Part shown: positions 26,888 to 35,915 of the stretch, piece by piece
Layout: each line of letters begins with the position of its first letter
Position numbering within the stretch: position 1 is the stretch's first letter
Assembly: GCA_965115995.1 (NCBI GenBank)
Contig: OZ220472.1
Span: 1,922,001-1,986,000 of the forward strand
Reading direction: 5' to 3'
DNA length: 64,000 nt
Origin: Poriferisodalis sp026713105
GTDB lineage: Bacteria; Actinomycetota; Acidimicrobiia; Acidimicrobiales; Poriferisodalaceae
The notes under the pieces: model-generated
What the model was told of the DNA's origin: nothing
The model's database searches: none
The model's input: the letters and a program-made list of their open reading frames with translations, nothing else
Made by a program: the position numbers and the translations under genes

Positions 26888-28420
26888 TCAGGCTGCTGGG
26901 TTTGTGAGGCGGCCGACGAAGAGGATCGCCCCGGTGGGCTCGTGAATGATCGCGAACAAGAAGGGGCGGTCCGCTATCACGACGAAGTCCGGCGGGGGCT
27001 CCACCGAGGTTGCTCGTGCGCCAATCGCCGTGGCAGCCGCGGCTTCGGTGCCCTTCTCGTCGACGATCAACTTGGCGCTGTGCAGTGCGGAGGTGATCTC
27101 GACCTTGGGCGCGATGCCGTCGAAGCGTGCTCTCTCACAGAGCCCGCGCGGGCACAGCCAGGTGAGCAGATCAGAAGGCGGCAGTGTCTGCTCCCATTTG
27201 GGCATGCGGACGAAGACGTCGCCCGTCGTCGCGATCCCGCCGAGCTCGGTCAACGCCTCGGCGCTCAGCGATGCCTCGACTGCCGCGAGGCCGTCGTGGT
27301 CGTGGGGGACCACCAGCCACATGGCCAGCTCACGGCCCTTGTAGGGCAGCTCGACCGCGTCGGCACCCTCGAGCTGCACGTAGCGCCGGTAGCTGCGGTC
27401 GCCCATGAACGGCGCAGTCACCGTCGTGCCGTCAGCGGTCGTGAATGCACGGTCGCTGGTCAGCTCCGGATCGAACGGAGCAACCCAATCAGCCTTGAGG
27501 TACACGGTGTTCACGATGACCAACGATTGGTCCAGGACACTGTCGGCATTCACGATTTCGGGGATCAGCCCGCGGGTTCTCTGTGACACCCAGTCGTTGA
27601 TGATCTTGGCCGCCGCGCCGCCGTCGTCGGTGTCCACCGGCTGAAGGGTGATGTCGTAGTCCGCAGCCGCCACATCCAGGAATTCAGGCAATGGCGAGAA
27701 CTCGATGTGCGGGAAGATGCGATTGGCGATCTCCAGCGTCGTAGTCTCCGAGGAAGCCTCCGCCAGCGCAGCAGCGGTCGCCTTGGCTGCGTTGTGGACG
27801 CCGACCGCGGGAAATCCGAAGATCTTGTCGAGCGCCGAAGCGCTGGCAGGCGAGGCGCCAGCGCGAAGGAGGCTGAATGCCGTTCCGATGCTCAGCGGGC
27901 TCGAAACCGCGTTGCCGCCCAGGCTGCGGTGGAAGTCCCAGCCTGCCGCATTGACTCCCGGCACCCACGGGATGCTGCCGGCGACGATCTTGCCCACGAG
28001 TTCGGCAGTGGCCCAGCGGTCGGCACCGGCGATGCGTGTCATGTCACGCCCGGCGACCTTGGCGGCGGGCACCGCTGCGAGACCGCCCACCACATATCCG
28101 CCGGGTCGGGCGGCCTCGAGGCGCGCCCGCTGGTGTGGAGCCATGTCGCCGTCGCGGGGTCCCGCGAGCACCACGCAATCGGTGCCGATCACCCCGGCGA
28201 GGGTGACCGCGGAATAGATGTCCGACTGCGCTGCCGCGTCCGAGCCGGCCACGATCGGCACGTCACCGTCGCAATCGGACTCGATCCATCGCTCAGCACC
28301 GTCCAAGAATGCGCCAGCCGTCTGTGCCCCAGCCGCGGGAACCAACGCACTCGCACCAAGCACGACCACAACGATCGCGGCCGTGATGAATCGGCGTGCA
28401 GACCTTGAGCGCTGGGCCAC
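26888..28420 (-). CDS. Secreted serpin with an N-terminal CWB2-like domain
   Basis: 510 residues from GTG 28420, which follows gaggagg at 4 bases. Signal peptide FITAAIVVVVLGASALVPA. Residues about 45 to 145 are a CWB2-like module: a Cys pair 31 residues apart, GYVVGGLAAVPAAKVAG and RIAGADRWATAELVG. The rest is a serpin: NAVSSPLSIGTAFSLLRAGA, FTTADGTTVTAPFM, the hinge EKGTEAAAATAIGA and ADRPFLFAIIHEPTGAILFVGRLTNP. The alanine-rich hinge fits an inhibitory serpin; the scissile bond would lie near ARATSV. Likely a wall-attached inhibitor of foreign or host proteases. Confidence 0.92.
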   Translation of the reverse strand: MAQRSRSARRFITAAIVVVVLGASALVPAAGAQTAGAFLDGAERWIESDCDGDVPIVAGSDAAAQSDIYSAVTLAGVIGTDCVVLAGPRDGDMAPHQRARLEAARPGGYVVGGLAAVPAAKVAGRDMTRIAGADRWATAELVGKIVAGSIPWVPGVNAAGWDFHRSLGGNAVSSPLSIGTAFSLLRAGASPASASALDKIFGFPAVGVHNAAKATAAALAEASSETTTLEIANRIFPHIEFSPLPEFLDVAAADYDITLQPVDTDDGGAAAKIINDWVSQRTRGLIPEIVNADSVLDQSLVIVNTVYLKADWVAPFDPELTSDRAFTTADGTTVTAPFMGDRSYRRYVQLEGADAVELPYKGRELAMWLVVPHDHDGLAAVEASLSAEALTELGGIATTGDVFVRMPKWEQTLPPSDLLTWLCPRGLCERARFDGIAPKVEITSALHSAKLIVDEKGTEAAAATAIGARATSVEPPPDFVVIADRPFLFAIIHEPTGAILFVGRLTNPAA

Positions 28421-28454
28421 TGGGCCTCCTCGTTCAGACCGGCACGCCAGCATG

Positions 28455-30851
28455 TCAGCGCAAGACAGCCCCGTGCAGTCCCTCCACTTCGTCGATGCAG
28501 CGTTGGCGGATCTCGGCTGCTTGGGCGTCGGTGAGCGTCCGGTCGTCGGCTTGCAACCGCAGACGGAATGCCAGCGATCGAGTGCCCGAGGTCATCTGAT
28601 CGCCCCGGTAGACGTCGAAGAGCTCCACAGAGCGCAGCTCATCGCCGCCCGCAGCCACCAGCGTGTCGCGTACCTGCGACGCCTGGACGTCGTCGGGAAC
28701 GGCGAACGCCAGGTCGATGTCGCTGGACGGGTAGGTCGAGACGAGTTGGTAGGGCCGGTCGGCAGCGGTTGATGCGGCGGTCAGCAGCGGCTCGACGTCG
28801 ACCTGCAGCCAGGCGCATCGTTGCGCGAGACCGTGGCGCTCGCACACCACCGGATCGATCTCGCCCACAACGCCGACGGCGTGGCCGCCCAGCATGACCC
28901 GCGCAGCACGCACAGGGTGCATGCCGTCGAGGTCGCCCGCGTTCGTGAGCGCGGCGTCGAGGCCGAATGCCGACACGATGAGATCCCACAGGCGGGCGGC
29001 GTCTGCAGCCTCTCCGCCGGACCAGATGACGCCCAACTGCTCGGTCTCTGTCGGCAGCGGGTCGTCGGGCGCCGGCTGGTCGAATACCACGCCGATCTCG
29101 AACAGCGACACCGTGTCGTTGCGGTGGGAGGTGTTGTACGCGGCTGCGGTGAGCAAGCCGGGAAGCAGCGACGGCCGCAGCACCGATTCCTCGGTGGCGA
29201 GCGGGTTCAGCAGCCGCACGGGTTCGGTGCCTTCGATGCCGGCACGGCGCAAGGCATCGGGCGCCAGGAACGGGTTGGGCATGGCTTCGGACGAGCCGGC
29301 CCCCACCAGCACCCGTCGCAGCTCGCGGCGCAGACGCTGGGTCGGCGTCAGGCGGCCCGGCTCGGGCGAACGCGGGACGGTGCGTCCGAGCTTCCCGTAC
29401 CCGTAGTGGCGCGCGATCTCCTCGGCCACGTCGGTCTCGGTGACGACGTCTGGCCGGAAACTGGGCACGGTCACCTCGAGCGCAGCGGGCAAGTCACCAG
29501 CCGCCGACTCACAGGCGAACCCGATGGGTTCGAGCAGTGCCCGTACCTGCGAAGCGGTGAAGCTCTGACTCAACAAGTGGCTCATCCGGGCGGGGCGAAC
29601 CCGGATGTGGGTCGACTCGGGCAGTTCGCCCCGACCGTCGAGCCGACCGCGGCACACCGACACCCCGCCGGGGGTCACACGGTTCAGCAGGTCGCAGAAA
29701 CGGTCCAGCGCGATGGGCACTAGCTCGTGGTCGGTGCCCCGCTCGAAGCGCATCGAGGCTTCCGAGCGCAAGCCCAAGCGCTGTGACGTGCGGGTGATCG
29801 ACAGGCGGTCCCACCATGCGAGCTCCAGCAGCACATCGGTGGTGCCGTCGCTGATCTCGGTGTTGGCTGCACCCATGACGCCTGCGATGCCGATCAGGCG
29901 GTCATCACGGTCGACGATCACGCCGTCGCCCCTGAGTAACTCGCGTTCGGCGCCGTCGAGCGTCACCACGCCCTCGCCGCCGGCGCTGCGACGCGTGCCG
30001 AGGTGGCCGCCTGGCACTAGGTCCAGGTCATATGTGTGGTTGGGTGTCCCGAGCTCGAGCATCACGTAGTTCGACACGTCCACTACTGAGTTGATCGGGC
30101 GCATCCCGCACAGGGTGAGCCGAGCCTGCATCCACAGCGGCGAAGGGCCGATGGACACGTCCCCGATGACGCGCACACCGAAGCGGCCGCAGAGATCGGG
30201 GTCGATGATCTCCACTGACGCCACCGTTGAGATGTCTTCGCCGGTCTCGTCGATGGCTGGTTCGGGAATCCGGAAGGGAATGCCGAGGCGAGCGGCCAAG
30301 TCACGTGCCACGCCGGCCACCGACATGGCGTCGGGCCGGTTCGGGTTCACCTCGAGGTCGTACAGGACATCTCCGTTGAGGCCGAGCTGGGACATGAGCG
30401 AAACGCCGAGCTCGAATTCGCCGGGCAGGATCAGGATGCCGTCGGCGTCTGCGCCCAGATCGAGTTCCGCTGCGGAGCAGCACATCCCTTGGGAGAGCTG
30501 GCCGCGCATGCGACGCTCGCCGATCTCGAGTCCCCCGGGCATGGTGGTGCCGACCGTCGCCAGCGGCACGAGGTCGCCGACCGACATGTTGAACGCACCG
30601 CAGCACACTTGCAGCGCGCCGTGCGTCCCTTCGCCCGAAGCGCCGGGCAGCTCGACATCGACGAGCTGGATGCGGTCAGCCTCGGGATGCGGTCGCAGGC
30701 CCGCCACCCGCGCCACCACGACCCCGTCGAGGGGCGGCAGGACGCGCATCTCCTCGACTGCCATGCCGAGGTCGCTCAGGTGGTCGGCCAGCTCGGCGGG
30801 GTCGCCCTCGATGGGCGCGAACTCGCGCAGCCAGCTCAGCAGCACCTTCAT
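28455..30851 (-). CDS. pheT: Phenylalanine-tRNA ligase, beta subunit
   Basis: 798 residues, full length. MKVLLSWLREFAPIEGDP is the standard start; an OB/tRNA-binding domain (EADRIQLVDVELPG) is followed by the B3/B4 editing region (NPNRPDAMSVAGVARDLAARL, NSVVDVSNYVMLELG), B5 (PARMSHLLSQSFT), the catalytic-like core and a C-terminal anticodon-binding domain (YPSSDIDLAFAVPDDV, LFDVYRGDQM, SLAFRLRLQADDRTLTD). Works with PheS as an alpha2-beta2 enzyme. It starts 37 bp after pheS and is co-oriented. The serpin gene begins 34 bp beyond its stop. Confidence 0.98.
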   Translation of the reverse strand: MKVLLSWLREFAPIEGDPAELADHLSDLGMAVEEMRVLPPLDGVVVARVAGLRPHPEADRIQLVDVELPGASGEGTHGALQVCCGAFNMSVGDLVPLATVGTTMPGGLEIGERRMRGQLSQGMCCSAAELDLGADADGILILPGEFELGVSLMSQLGLNGDVLYDLEVNPNRPDAMSVAGVARDLAARLGIPFRIPEPAIDETGEDISTVASVEIIDPDLCGRFGVRVIGDVSIGPSPLWMQARLTLCGMRPINSVVDVSNYVMLELGTPNHTYDLDLVPGGHLGTRRSAGGEGVVTLDGAERELLRGDGVIVDRDDRLIGIAGVMGAANTEISDGTTDVLLELAWWDRLSITRTSQRLGLRSEASMRFERGTDHELVPIALDRFCDLLNRVTPGGVSVCRGRLDGRGELPESTHIRVRPARMSHLLSQSFTASQVRALLEPIGFACESAAGDLPAALEVTVPSFRPDVVTETDVAEEIARHYGYGKLGRTVPRSPEPGRLTPTQRLRRELRRVLVGAGSSEAMPNPFLAPDALRRAGIEGTEPVRLLNPLATEESVLRPSLLPGLLTAAAYNTSHRNDTVSLFEIGVVFDQPAPDDPLPTETEQLGVIWSGGEAADAARLWDLIVSAFGLDAALTNAGDLDGMHPVRAARVMLGGHAVGVVGEIDPVVCERHGLAQRCAWLQVDVEPLLTAASTAADRPYQLVSTYPSSDIDLAFAVPDDVQASQVRDTLVAAGGDELRSVELFDVYRGDQMTSGTRSLAFRLRLQADDRTLTDAQAAEIRQRCIDEVEGLHGAVLR

Positions 30852-30888
30852 CGGGGTTGACTCCCAGGGACCGGACGATGGGGCGGCA

Positions 30889-31998
30889 TCAGAACTGGCT
30901 GAGGAACCGGATGTCGTTGGAGTACATGTCCCGCAGGTCGTCGATGCCGTGACGCATCAGCGCCAGGCGGTCGATGCCGAAGCCGAAGGCGAACCCCGTC
31001 CATTCCTCGAAGTCGATGCCGCAGTTGGTGAGCACATTGGGATGCACCATGCCGCAGCCGCCCAGCTCGATCCAGCCGGTGCGCTGGCACGTCTGGCATC
31101 CCGCGCCCTCGCAGATCACGCAGGTGATGTCGAATTCCGCTGACGGCTCAGTGAACGGGAAGTACGAGGGACGCAGCCGTGACGAGATCGATCTGCCGAA
31201 GTACGCAGACGTGAACTCCTCCAGCGTTCCCGCCAGATCGGCGAAGGAGATGCCCCGATCCACCACGAGGCCCTCGAGCTGGTGAAAGACCGGCATGTGA
31301 CTGGCATCCGCGGTGTCGCGCCGAAACACGCGCCCGGGGCAGATCGTGTAGATCGGCGGCGGCTGCACTTCCATGACCCGGATCTGCACGGGCGAGGTGT
31401 GGGTGCGCAGCAGCACGTTGGACGCCTCGCCGCCCTCGCCGTCGCCGAGCTCGGTGCGCTGCCCCAGGTCCAGGTAGAGCGTGTCCCACATGGAGCGGGC
31501 GGGGTGGGCGGCCGGCAGGTTCAACGCCTCGAAGTTGTACCAGTCGGTCTCGGCTTGAGGGCCTTCGGAAACCGTGAATCCCATGCCGACGAAGACGTCT
31601 TCGAGGCGTTCAGTGGTCTGGGTGACCAAGTGCAGGTGCCCGCGTTCGGGCCCCGGCGAAGTCTCGGTGAGGTCCAGCCATTCCCGCTGCAGCTGTTCAC
31701 GGCGTGCCACGGCGGCCAGCTCGTCGGAGGCCTGCGCGTGCGCTGTGCGCAATTCCTGTTGCGCCTCGTTGAGTGCTCGCCCGACTCCTGCTCGCTGATC
31801 CGGCGCGAGCGAGCCCAGAGCTTGCTTGATGGGCCCGAGTGCCGACTTGCGACCGAACAGTCCCGATTCGACCTGTGCCAGCTCGTCGGTGCTCAACGCC
31901 GCGGCGATTGCAGCGAGCCCCTGGCTGCGGGCAGCATCGATGTCGGCGAGCAGCGTGTCGAGATCGGCGTCGGTGGCTGGGCCGTTCACGGCAGGCAT
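30889..31998 (-). CDS. pheS: Phenylalanine-tRNA ligase, alpha subunit
   Basis: 369 residues from ATG 31998. N-terminal coiled coil (AALSTDELAQVESGLFGRKSAL), motif 2 (TSPVQIRVMEVQPPPIYTICPGRVFRRD), FHQLEGLVVD and motif 3 (FAFGFGIDRLALMRHG). It contains a short Cys-rich insert (CVICEGAGCQTCQRTGW) that may bind zinc and is seen in many bacterial PheS proteins. Together with PheT it charges tRNA-Phe. Upstream is the SpoU methyltransferase gene, in a minus-strand run with infC, rpmI and rplT. Confidence 0.98.
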   Translation of the reverse strand: MPAVNGPATDADLDTLLADIDAARSQGLAAIAAALSTDELAQVESGLFGRKSALGPIKQALGSLAPDQRAGVGRALNEAQQELRTAHAQASDELAAVARREQLQREWLDLTETSPGPERGHLHLVTQTTERLEDVFVGMGFTVSEGPQAETDWYNFEALNLPAAHPARSMWDTLYLDLGQRTELGDGEGGEASNVLLRTHTSPVQIRVMEVQPPPIYTICPGRVFRRDTADASHMPVFHQLEGLVVDRGISFADLAGTLEEFTSAYFGRSISSRLRPSYFPFTEPSAEFDITCVICEGAGCQTCQRTGWIELGGCGMVHPNVLTNCGIDFEEWTGFAFGFGIDRLALMRHGIDDLRDMYSNDIRFLSQF

Positions 31999-32033
31999 CG
32001 TACGAGTCCGCACCGCCGAACGGTCGGCATTTT

Positions 32034-32867
32034 TCAGGCGCGCGCTCTTATGGCGTACATCAGCACGGCAGCGGCGACGGCCACGTTGAGTGAGTCCACC
32101 GGGTGCTGCATCGGAATCGAGACAGCCACGTCTGTGCCGCTGATCGCTTCGGCAGATGGCCCGTGAGCTTCGTTGCCCACCACGAGCGCCATGCGGTCAG
32201 CGCTGGGCAGCTCGTCCACCCCGACGTCGCCGTCGGGAGTCGCCCGTACACGCACGTGGCCCGCACCCGACAGCTCGCTGAGCACGTCGGCGGTCGTGTG
32301 CCCCCGGCACACCAGGAGCCCGAACGTCAGACCTGCCGCACCGCGCAGCGCTTTGGGACTCCACAAGTCAGTCGTTCCCTCGGTGGCAATCACGGCGCCG
32401 AAGCCCGCCGCGACAGCGCTTCGCACGACAGCGCCGGCATTGCCAGGATCGCGCACAGCTTCGAGCACCACCACTCGCGGTGCCCCGACGGCCGCTTCGA
32501 GCGATGTGTCAGCGAACTGGGCGATGGCCAGCACGCCCTGGGGGTTCATGGCATCGGCGAGAGGGTCGAGCTCATCGGCGGGGACCGAAGAGATCGTGCC
32601 GATGCGCTCCCGGTAATCCGCGCCGAGTCGCCGCCCGTCTGGATGCTCATCGGCGGTGGCCTCGGGCGCATATCGGCCAACCAGTTCGGGCCGAGCGAAC
32701 ACCGCTTCCAGCACGGCCCCGCTCGCCAGTGCGCCGTCGACCGCGCGAGGCCCCTCGACGACAGCCAGGCCAGAGGCATCTCGCTGGCGCCGGTCGCGCA
32801 CCAAGCGCGACAGCCGCGCCAGCGCGGCTTTGGACGGCGGATCACCGGGTGAACCTGCTCGCTGCAT
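32034..32867 (-). CDS. TrmH/SpoU-family RNA 2'-O-methyltransferase
   Basis: 277 residues from ATG 32867; the frame is also open to a GTG at 32903, but that lies within a dispersed repeat. SPOUT-fold motifs: VVLEAVRDPGNAGAVVRSAVAAG (motif 1), ALVVGNEAHGPS (motif 2) and SIPMQHPVDSLNVAVAAAVLMY (motif 3), which form the trefoil-knot SAM site. The N-terminal domain is the L30e-like substrate-binding region (LAVVEGPRAVDGAL). The target is probably rRNA, as for neighbours of rplT-pheS in many actinobacteria. The first codons (MQRAGSPG) overlap the edge of the repeat at 32848-32920. Confidence 0.9.
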   Translation of the reverse strand: MQRAGSPGDPPSKAALARLSRLVRDRRQRDASGLAVVEGPRAVDGALASGAVLEAVFARPELVGRYAPEATADEHPDGRRLGADYRERIGTISSVPADELDPLADAMNPQGVLAIAQFADTSLEAAVGAPRVVVLEAVRDPGNAGAVVRSAVAAGFGAVIATEGTTDLWSPKALRGAAGLTFGLLVCRGHTTADVLSELSGAGHVRVRATPDGDVGVDELPSADRMALVVGNEAHGPSAEAISGTDVAVSIPMQHPVDSLNVAVAAAVLMYAIRARA

Positions 32868-32920
32868 GACCGAATGCTTGCCGCTCTTGTTCGCTCGGCT
32901 CACGGGGCCGCTAGGCCCCC
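32848..32920 (+). repeat. Dispersed intergenic element, copy A
   Basis: Contains cttgccgctcttgttcgctc and cacggggccgctaggcccc and aligns with copies C (56936-57070), D (58801-58925) and E (62280-62396). It lies between rplT and the SpoU gene. A ggggcc-gcta-ggcccc hairpin at 32904-32919 could terminate transcription leaving rplT. Confidence 0.85.
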
Positions 32921-32937
32921 GGAGGGCGGATGTGTGC

Positions 32938-33306
32938 TCAGGCGGCTGCGTCGGTGAGGGCGGCCTCGGCTCGCTCAGCGATCGCAGCGAATGCTGCCGG
33001 ATCGCTCACGGCGAGATCAGCCAGGTTCTTGCGGTCGACACTGATGCCCGCAATGCCCAGCCCATGCATGAGACGGCTGTAGGTGGTGCCGTTCTGACGT
33101 GCAGCAGCGTTGATGCGCTGGATCCACAGGCGCCGGAACTCACCCTTGCGGGCTCTGCGGTCGCGGAACGCGTACTGCCCGCTGTGCATGACCTGCTCGT
33201 TGGCAGCCCGAAATGACCTGCTCTTGTTGCCGTAGTAACCCTTCGCCTTAGCCAGCGTCGCCTTGCGGCGGGTGCGACTGGCCACGGATCGCTTGACTCG
33301 TGCCAC
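32938..33306 (-). CDS. rplT: 50S ribosomal protein L20
   Basis: 122 residues with the standard L20 sequence: MARVKRSVASRTRRKATL, AKGYYGNKSRSFRAANEQVM, YAFRDRRARKGEFRRLWIQRINAA and RLMHGLGIAGI. Binds 23S rRNA early in 50S assembly. It lies 45 bp after rpmI in the usual infC-rpmI-rplT order. The C-terminus is alanine-rich, as in other actinobacteria. Confidence 0.99.
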   Translation of the reverse strand: MARVKRSVASRTRRKATLAKAKGYYGNKSRSFRAANEQVMHSGQYAFRDRRARKGEFRRLWIQRINAAARQNGTTYSRLMHGLGIAGISVDRKNLADLAVSDPAAFAAIAERAEAALTDAAA

Positions 33307-33351
33307 GTTGGTCCTCCCGTGTCGATGGGATCAGTTCTGCCGGATCGGGGC

Positions 33352-33546
33352 TCAGCGGCCCAGCATCCGGTTGATGCGCTTGGCGTCGGCCGCAGACACT
33401 TCGCCTTCGAGTGCCAGTCGCCGCTTGCGCGCCGAAGATTTCTTCTCCAGCAGGTGGTTGCGATTGCGCTTGCGGCGCACGAGCTTGCCGGTACCGGTGG
33501 TCTTGAAGCGCTTCTTCGCGCCGCTGTGGGTCTTCATCTTGGGCAT
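33352..33546 (-). CDS. rpmI: 50S ribosomal protein L35
   Basis: 64 residues: MPKMKTHSGAKKRFKTTGTG, then basic RKRNRNHLLEKKSSARKR and the short tail RINRMLGR. Standard length and composition. Between infC and rplT on the minus strand; the 115-bp gap to infC holds no feature I recognise. Confidence 0.99.
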   Translation of the reverse strand: MPKMKTHSGAKKRFKTTGTGKLVRRKRNRNHLLEKKSSARKRRLALEGEVSAADAKRINRMLGR

Positions 33547-33661
33547 GGATTTGCTGCCTTGGTTGTGGTGGCTCGATCAATGTGGCCCGCACCGGCTGTC
33601 GGCGCGGGATCTGGGCGGTACAGCGGGCGCCGTGCCTCAGGCCGCACGCACCGGCTGCACC

Positions 33662-34270
33662 TCAGTCGCTGGGCGGATCTGCGGCTTTGCGACGCTGGCG
33701 GGAAGCGCGGTCGGGACTCAGCAACATCGTCATGTTGCGCCCGTCGAGACGGGGGAACTGGTCGACCTTGCCGACGTCGGCGACCGCTTCGGCAACCCGT
33801 TCGAGAATCTGGCCGCCGAGCTCAGGATGGAACACTTCGCGCCCCCTGAACATGACGGTGACCTTGACCTTGTGGCCGTCCTCGAGAAACTTGCTGACCT
33901 TGGACGTCTTGGTGCCGAAGTCGCCGGTCCCGATCTTGGGCCGGTACTTCATCTCCTTCAGCCCAGTGTGCGTCGACTTGCGTCGCGACTCCTTGGCCCG
34001 CTGTGCCGCCTCGTACTTGTACTTGCCGTAATCCATGATCCGGCAGACCGGCGGGGCGGCGTTGGGCGCCACCTCGACGAGGTCCAAGTCCAAGTTGCGG
34101 GCGATTTGCAGGGCCTCAGGGACCGACTTGATGCCGATCTGCTCACCGTCGGGTGCGACCAATCGGACCTCGCGGACTCTGATGTCCTCGTTGATCCGGG
34201 CGTCACCGTCGCTTGCGCGTGCTATGGCCGTACTCGCTTGTCCAAAGGACGCTCCTCGTCCACGCGGCAT
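33662..34270 (-). CDS. infC: Translation initiation factor IF-3
   Basis: Binds the 30S subunit and controls start-codon selection. The core is complete: INEDIRVREVRLVAPDGEQ, ARNLDLDLVEVAPNAAPPV, CRIMDYGKYKYEAAQRAKES, KVKVTVMFRGREVFHPELG and DGRNMTMLLSP. The start is uncertain. ATG 34270 gives 202 residues but lacks a clear ribosome site and leaves about 25 non-family residues before the core. An ATA at 34225 lies at the family's usual N-terminus, and IF-3 genes often use rare starts for autoregulation. In another frame a short leader (TTG-GAC-AAG...TAG) sits next to a gaggag site here. Confidence 0.95.
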   Translation of the reverse strand: MPRGRGASFGQASTAIARASDGDARINEDIRVREVRLVAPDGEQIGIKSVPEALQIARNLDLDLVEVAPNAAPPVCRIMDYGKYKYEAAQRAKESRRKSTHTGLKEMKYRPKIGTGDFGTKTSKVSKFLEDGHKVKVTVMFRGREVFHPELGGQILERVAEAVADVGKVDQFPRLDGRNMTMLLSPDRASRQRRKAADPPSD

Positions 34271-34474
34271 CCGTTGCGAGCCCAGTACCAGAACGCGCCC
34301 TCGGGCGGTTCGGTGGGGGTCAGACCCCGCTTGTTCCAGTTGTAAGGGCCGTAGGGTAACAGCGCTGGCCGAAGGCGGCACTGCGGTCGCGTTGACGCGC
34401 CGGCGCAGGCCGGTACGGGGGCGCCGCGGCGTCGATGCAGGCCAGCGCAGCGAAACGACGGGGAGAGGTTGCCG

Positions 34475-34939
34475 ATGAGCACGTTGTGGACGCCCGAGGG
34501 TGAGCATCGAGTTCCTCGCGAGAGCGCCGGCGAGTCGCCGCCCGAGCAGGCCGGTGATGGCGGCGGGGACGTCGAGGGCGCATTCGACATCGATCCCGAG
34601 ACCGGCCTCCCCATCGACCCGCGTACCGGCGAGCCGTTCGACCCCGAAGAGCTGGCCGAGATGCAAGCGCAGCTACGCGAAGCCCAAGAGCAGCTCGTAT
34701 CGGTGCCGGCGGCCGAGATCGTCCAGAACCACATGATGGGGCTGTTCGAGCTGGCGGCACTCCATCTGCGGCGCGAACCTCCCGACCTGGGCGAAGCGAG
34801 GCTGCCGATCGACGCGCTGGGACTCCTGGTGGAGCACTTGGCTGACCAGCTGCCCGCCGGCGAGACGCTGCGTGGGGCGCTGCAGCAGATTCGCCTGGCC
34901 TACGTGGAGATCCACAAGCAGCAGAGTGCGGCGGAGTAA
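34475..34939 (+). CDS. DUF1844 family protein
   Basis: 154 residues from ATG 34475 (ggggagagg upstream). The acidic, Pro/Gly-rich N-terminus includes DIDPETGLPIDPRTGEPFDP. The C-terminal domain (EIVQNHMMGLFELAALHL, PPDLGEARLPIDALGLLVEH, LRGALQQIRLAYVEIH) matches DUF1844, a small helical family of unknown function found in many bacteria, including next to infC in actinobacteria. Divergent from infC across about 200 bp containing a ggggtc-a-gacccc palindrome near 34319. Confidence 0.85.
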   Translation: MSTLWTPEGEHRVPRESAGESPPEQAGDGGGDVEGAFDIDPETGLPIDPRTGEPFDPEELAEMQAQLREAQEQLVSVPAAEIVQNHMMGLFELAALHLRREPPDLGEARLPIDALGLLVEHLADQLPAGETLRGALQQIRLAYVEIHKQQSAAE

Positions 34940-34960
34940 TCGCGGCCGCTGAGCCGCCCA

Positions 34961-34995
34961 GGCCGTTCAGCCCATGAAGCCGTTCAGCCCATGAA
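34961..34995. repeat. 17-bp tandem duplication before hisG
   Basis: gccgttcagcccatgaa occurs twice in tandem between the DUF1844 gene and hisG. Non-coding as far as I can see. Confidence 0.85.
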
Positions 34996-35039
34996 AATCA
35001 GCAGGGTCCTGCGGGGTGCCGCGGGTACCGTTGCCGCCC

Positions 35040-35915
35040 ATGCTCAAGCTCGTGCTCCCCAAGGGCTCGCTCGAAGAGGCGACCCTGCAGTTGTTTTCCG
35101 ATGCCGACCTGCCAGTTCGCAGGGGCTCGGCGGTGGACTATCGCGCCACCATCGACGACCCGCGTGTCGACGACGTGCGCATCCTGCGTCCTCAGGAGAT
35201 CCCGTCGTACGTCGCTGACGGGTTGTTCGACCTCGGTGTGGCCGGACGGGACTGGATCGAAGAGACCAGCAGCGACGTCGTCTCGCTCGGCGAGCTTCGC
35301 TATTCGAAAGCCACGTCACGGCCGGTGCGCATCGTGGTGGCAGTGCCCGACGCCAGCGACTACCAAGCGATCGCCGACCTGCCCGCCGGCGTCCGGATAT
35401 CGAGCGAGTATCCGGTGCTCACCCGCCGTTTCTTCGCCGAGCGGGGGGTAGATGCCGATGTCCGGTTGAGCTACGGCGCAACCGAAGCAAAAGCGCCCGA
35501 GATCGTGGACGCGGTGGTCGACGTCACCGAGACCGGTCGGGCCCTGCGGGCTGCGGGCCTGCGCATCATCGACGAGATACTCACCAGCTACACCGAGATC
35601 TTCACCAACAGGGCGGCGTACGACGACCCGGCCAAGCGGCGTGCGATGACCCAGATCAAGACGCTGCTCGACGGCGTTTTGGATGCACGGGGCAAGGTGC
35701 TGGTGAAGCTGAATGTGGGCCGTGAGCACCTCGATGCGGTGGTCGACGTGCTGCCGTCGATGAAAGCGCCAACCGTGAACGAGCTGTGGGGCGGCGAGGC
35801 CTATGCGGTGGAGACCGTGGCGCCGAAGCAGACGATCAACGTGCTGATCCCCGAGCTGCTCGAACGAGGCGCAACCGACATCGTCGAGATGCCAATCTCC
35901 AAGATCGTCCCCTGA
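35040..35915 (+). CDS. hisG: ATP phosphoribosyltransferase (long form)
   Basis: First step of histidine synthesis, joining ATP and PRPP. 291 residues from ATG 35040. The catalytic half shows MLKLVLPKGSLEEATLQLF, GLFDLGVAGRDWIEE and VDVTETGRALRAAGLRIID (PRPP loop). The C-terminal ACT-like regulatory domain (VLVKLNVGREHLDAVVDVLP, IVEMPISKIVP) marks the long, histidine-inhibited form that works without HisZ. hisE, often next to it in actinobacteria, is not here. The last 30 or so bases are duplicated downstream in a 71-bp tandem array. Confidence 0.97.
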   Translation: MLKLVLPKGSLEEATLQLFSDADLPVRRGSAVDYRATIDDPRVDDVRILRPQEIPSYVADGLFDLGVAGRDWIEETSSDVVSLGELRYSKATSRPVRIVVAVPDASDYQAIADLPAGVRISSEYPVLTRRFFAERGVDADVRLSYGATEAKAPEIVDAVVDVTETGRALRAAGLRIIDEILTSYTEIFTNRAAYDDPAKRRAMTQIKTLLDGVLDARGKVLVKLNVGREHLDAVVDVLPSMKAPTVNELWGGEAYAVETVAPKQTINVLIPELLERGATDIVEMPISKIVP

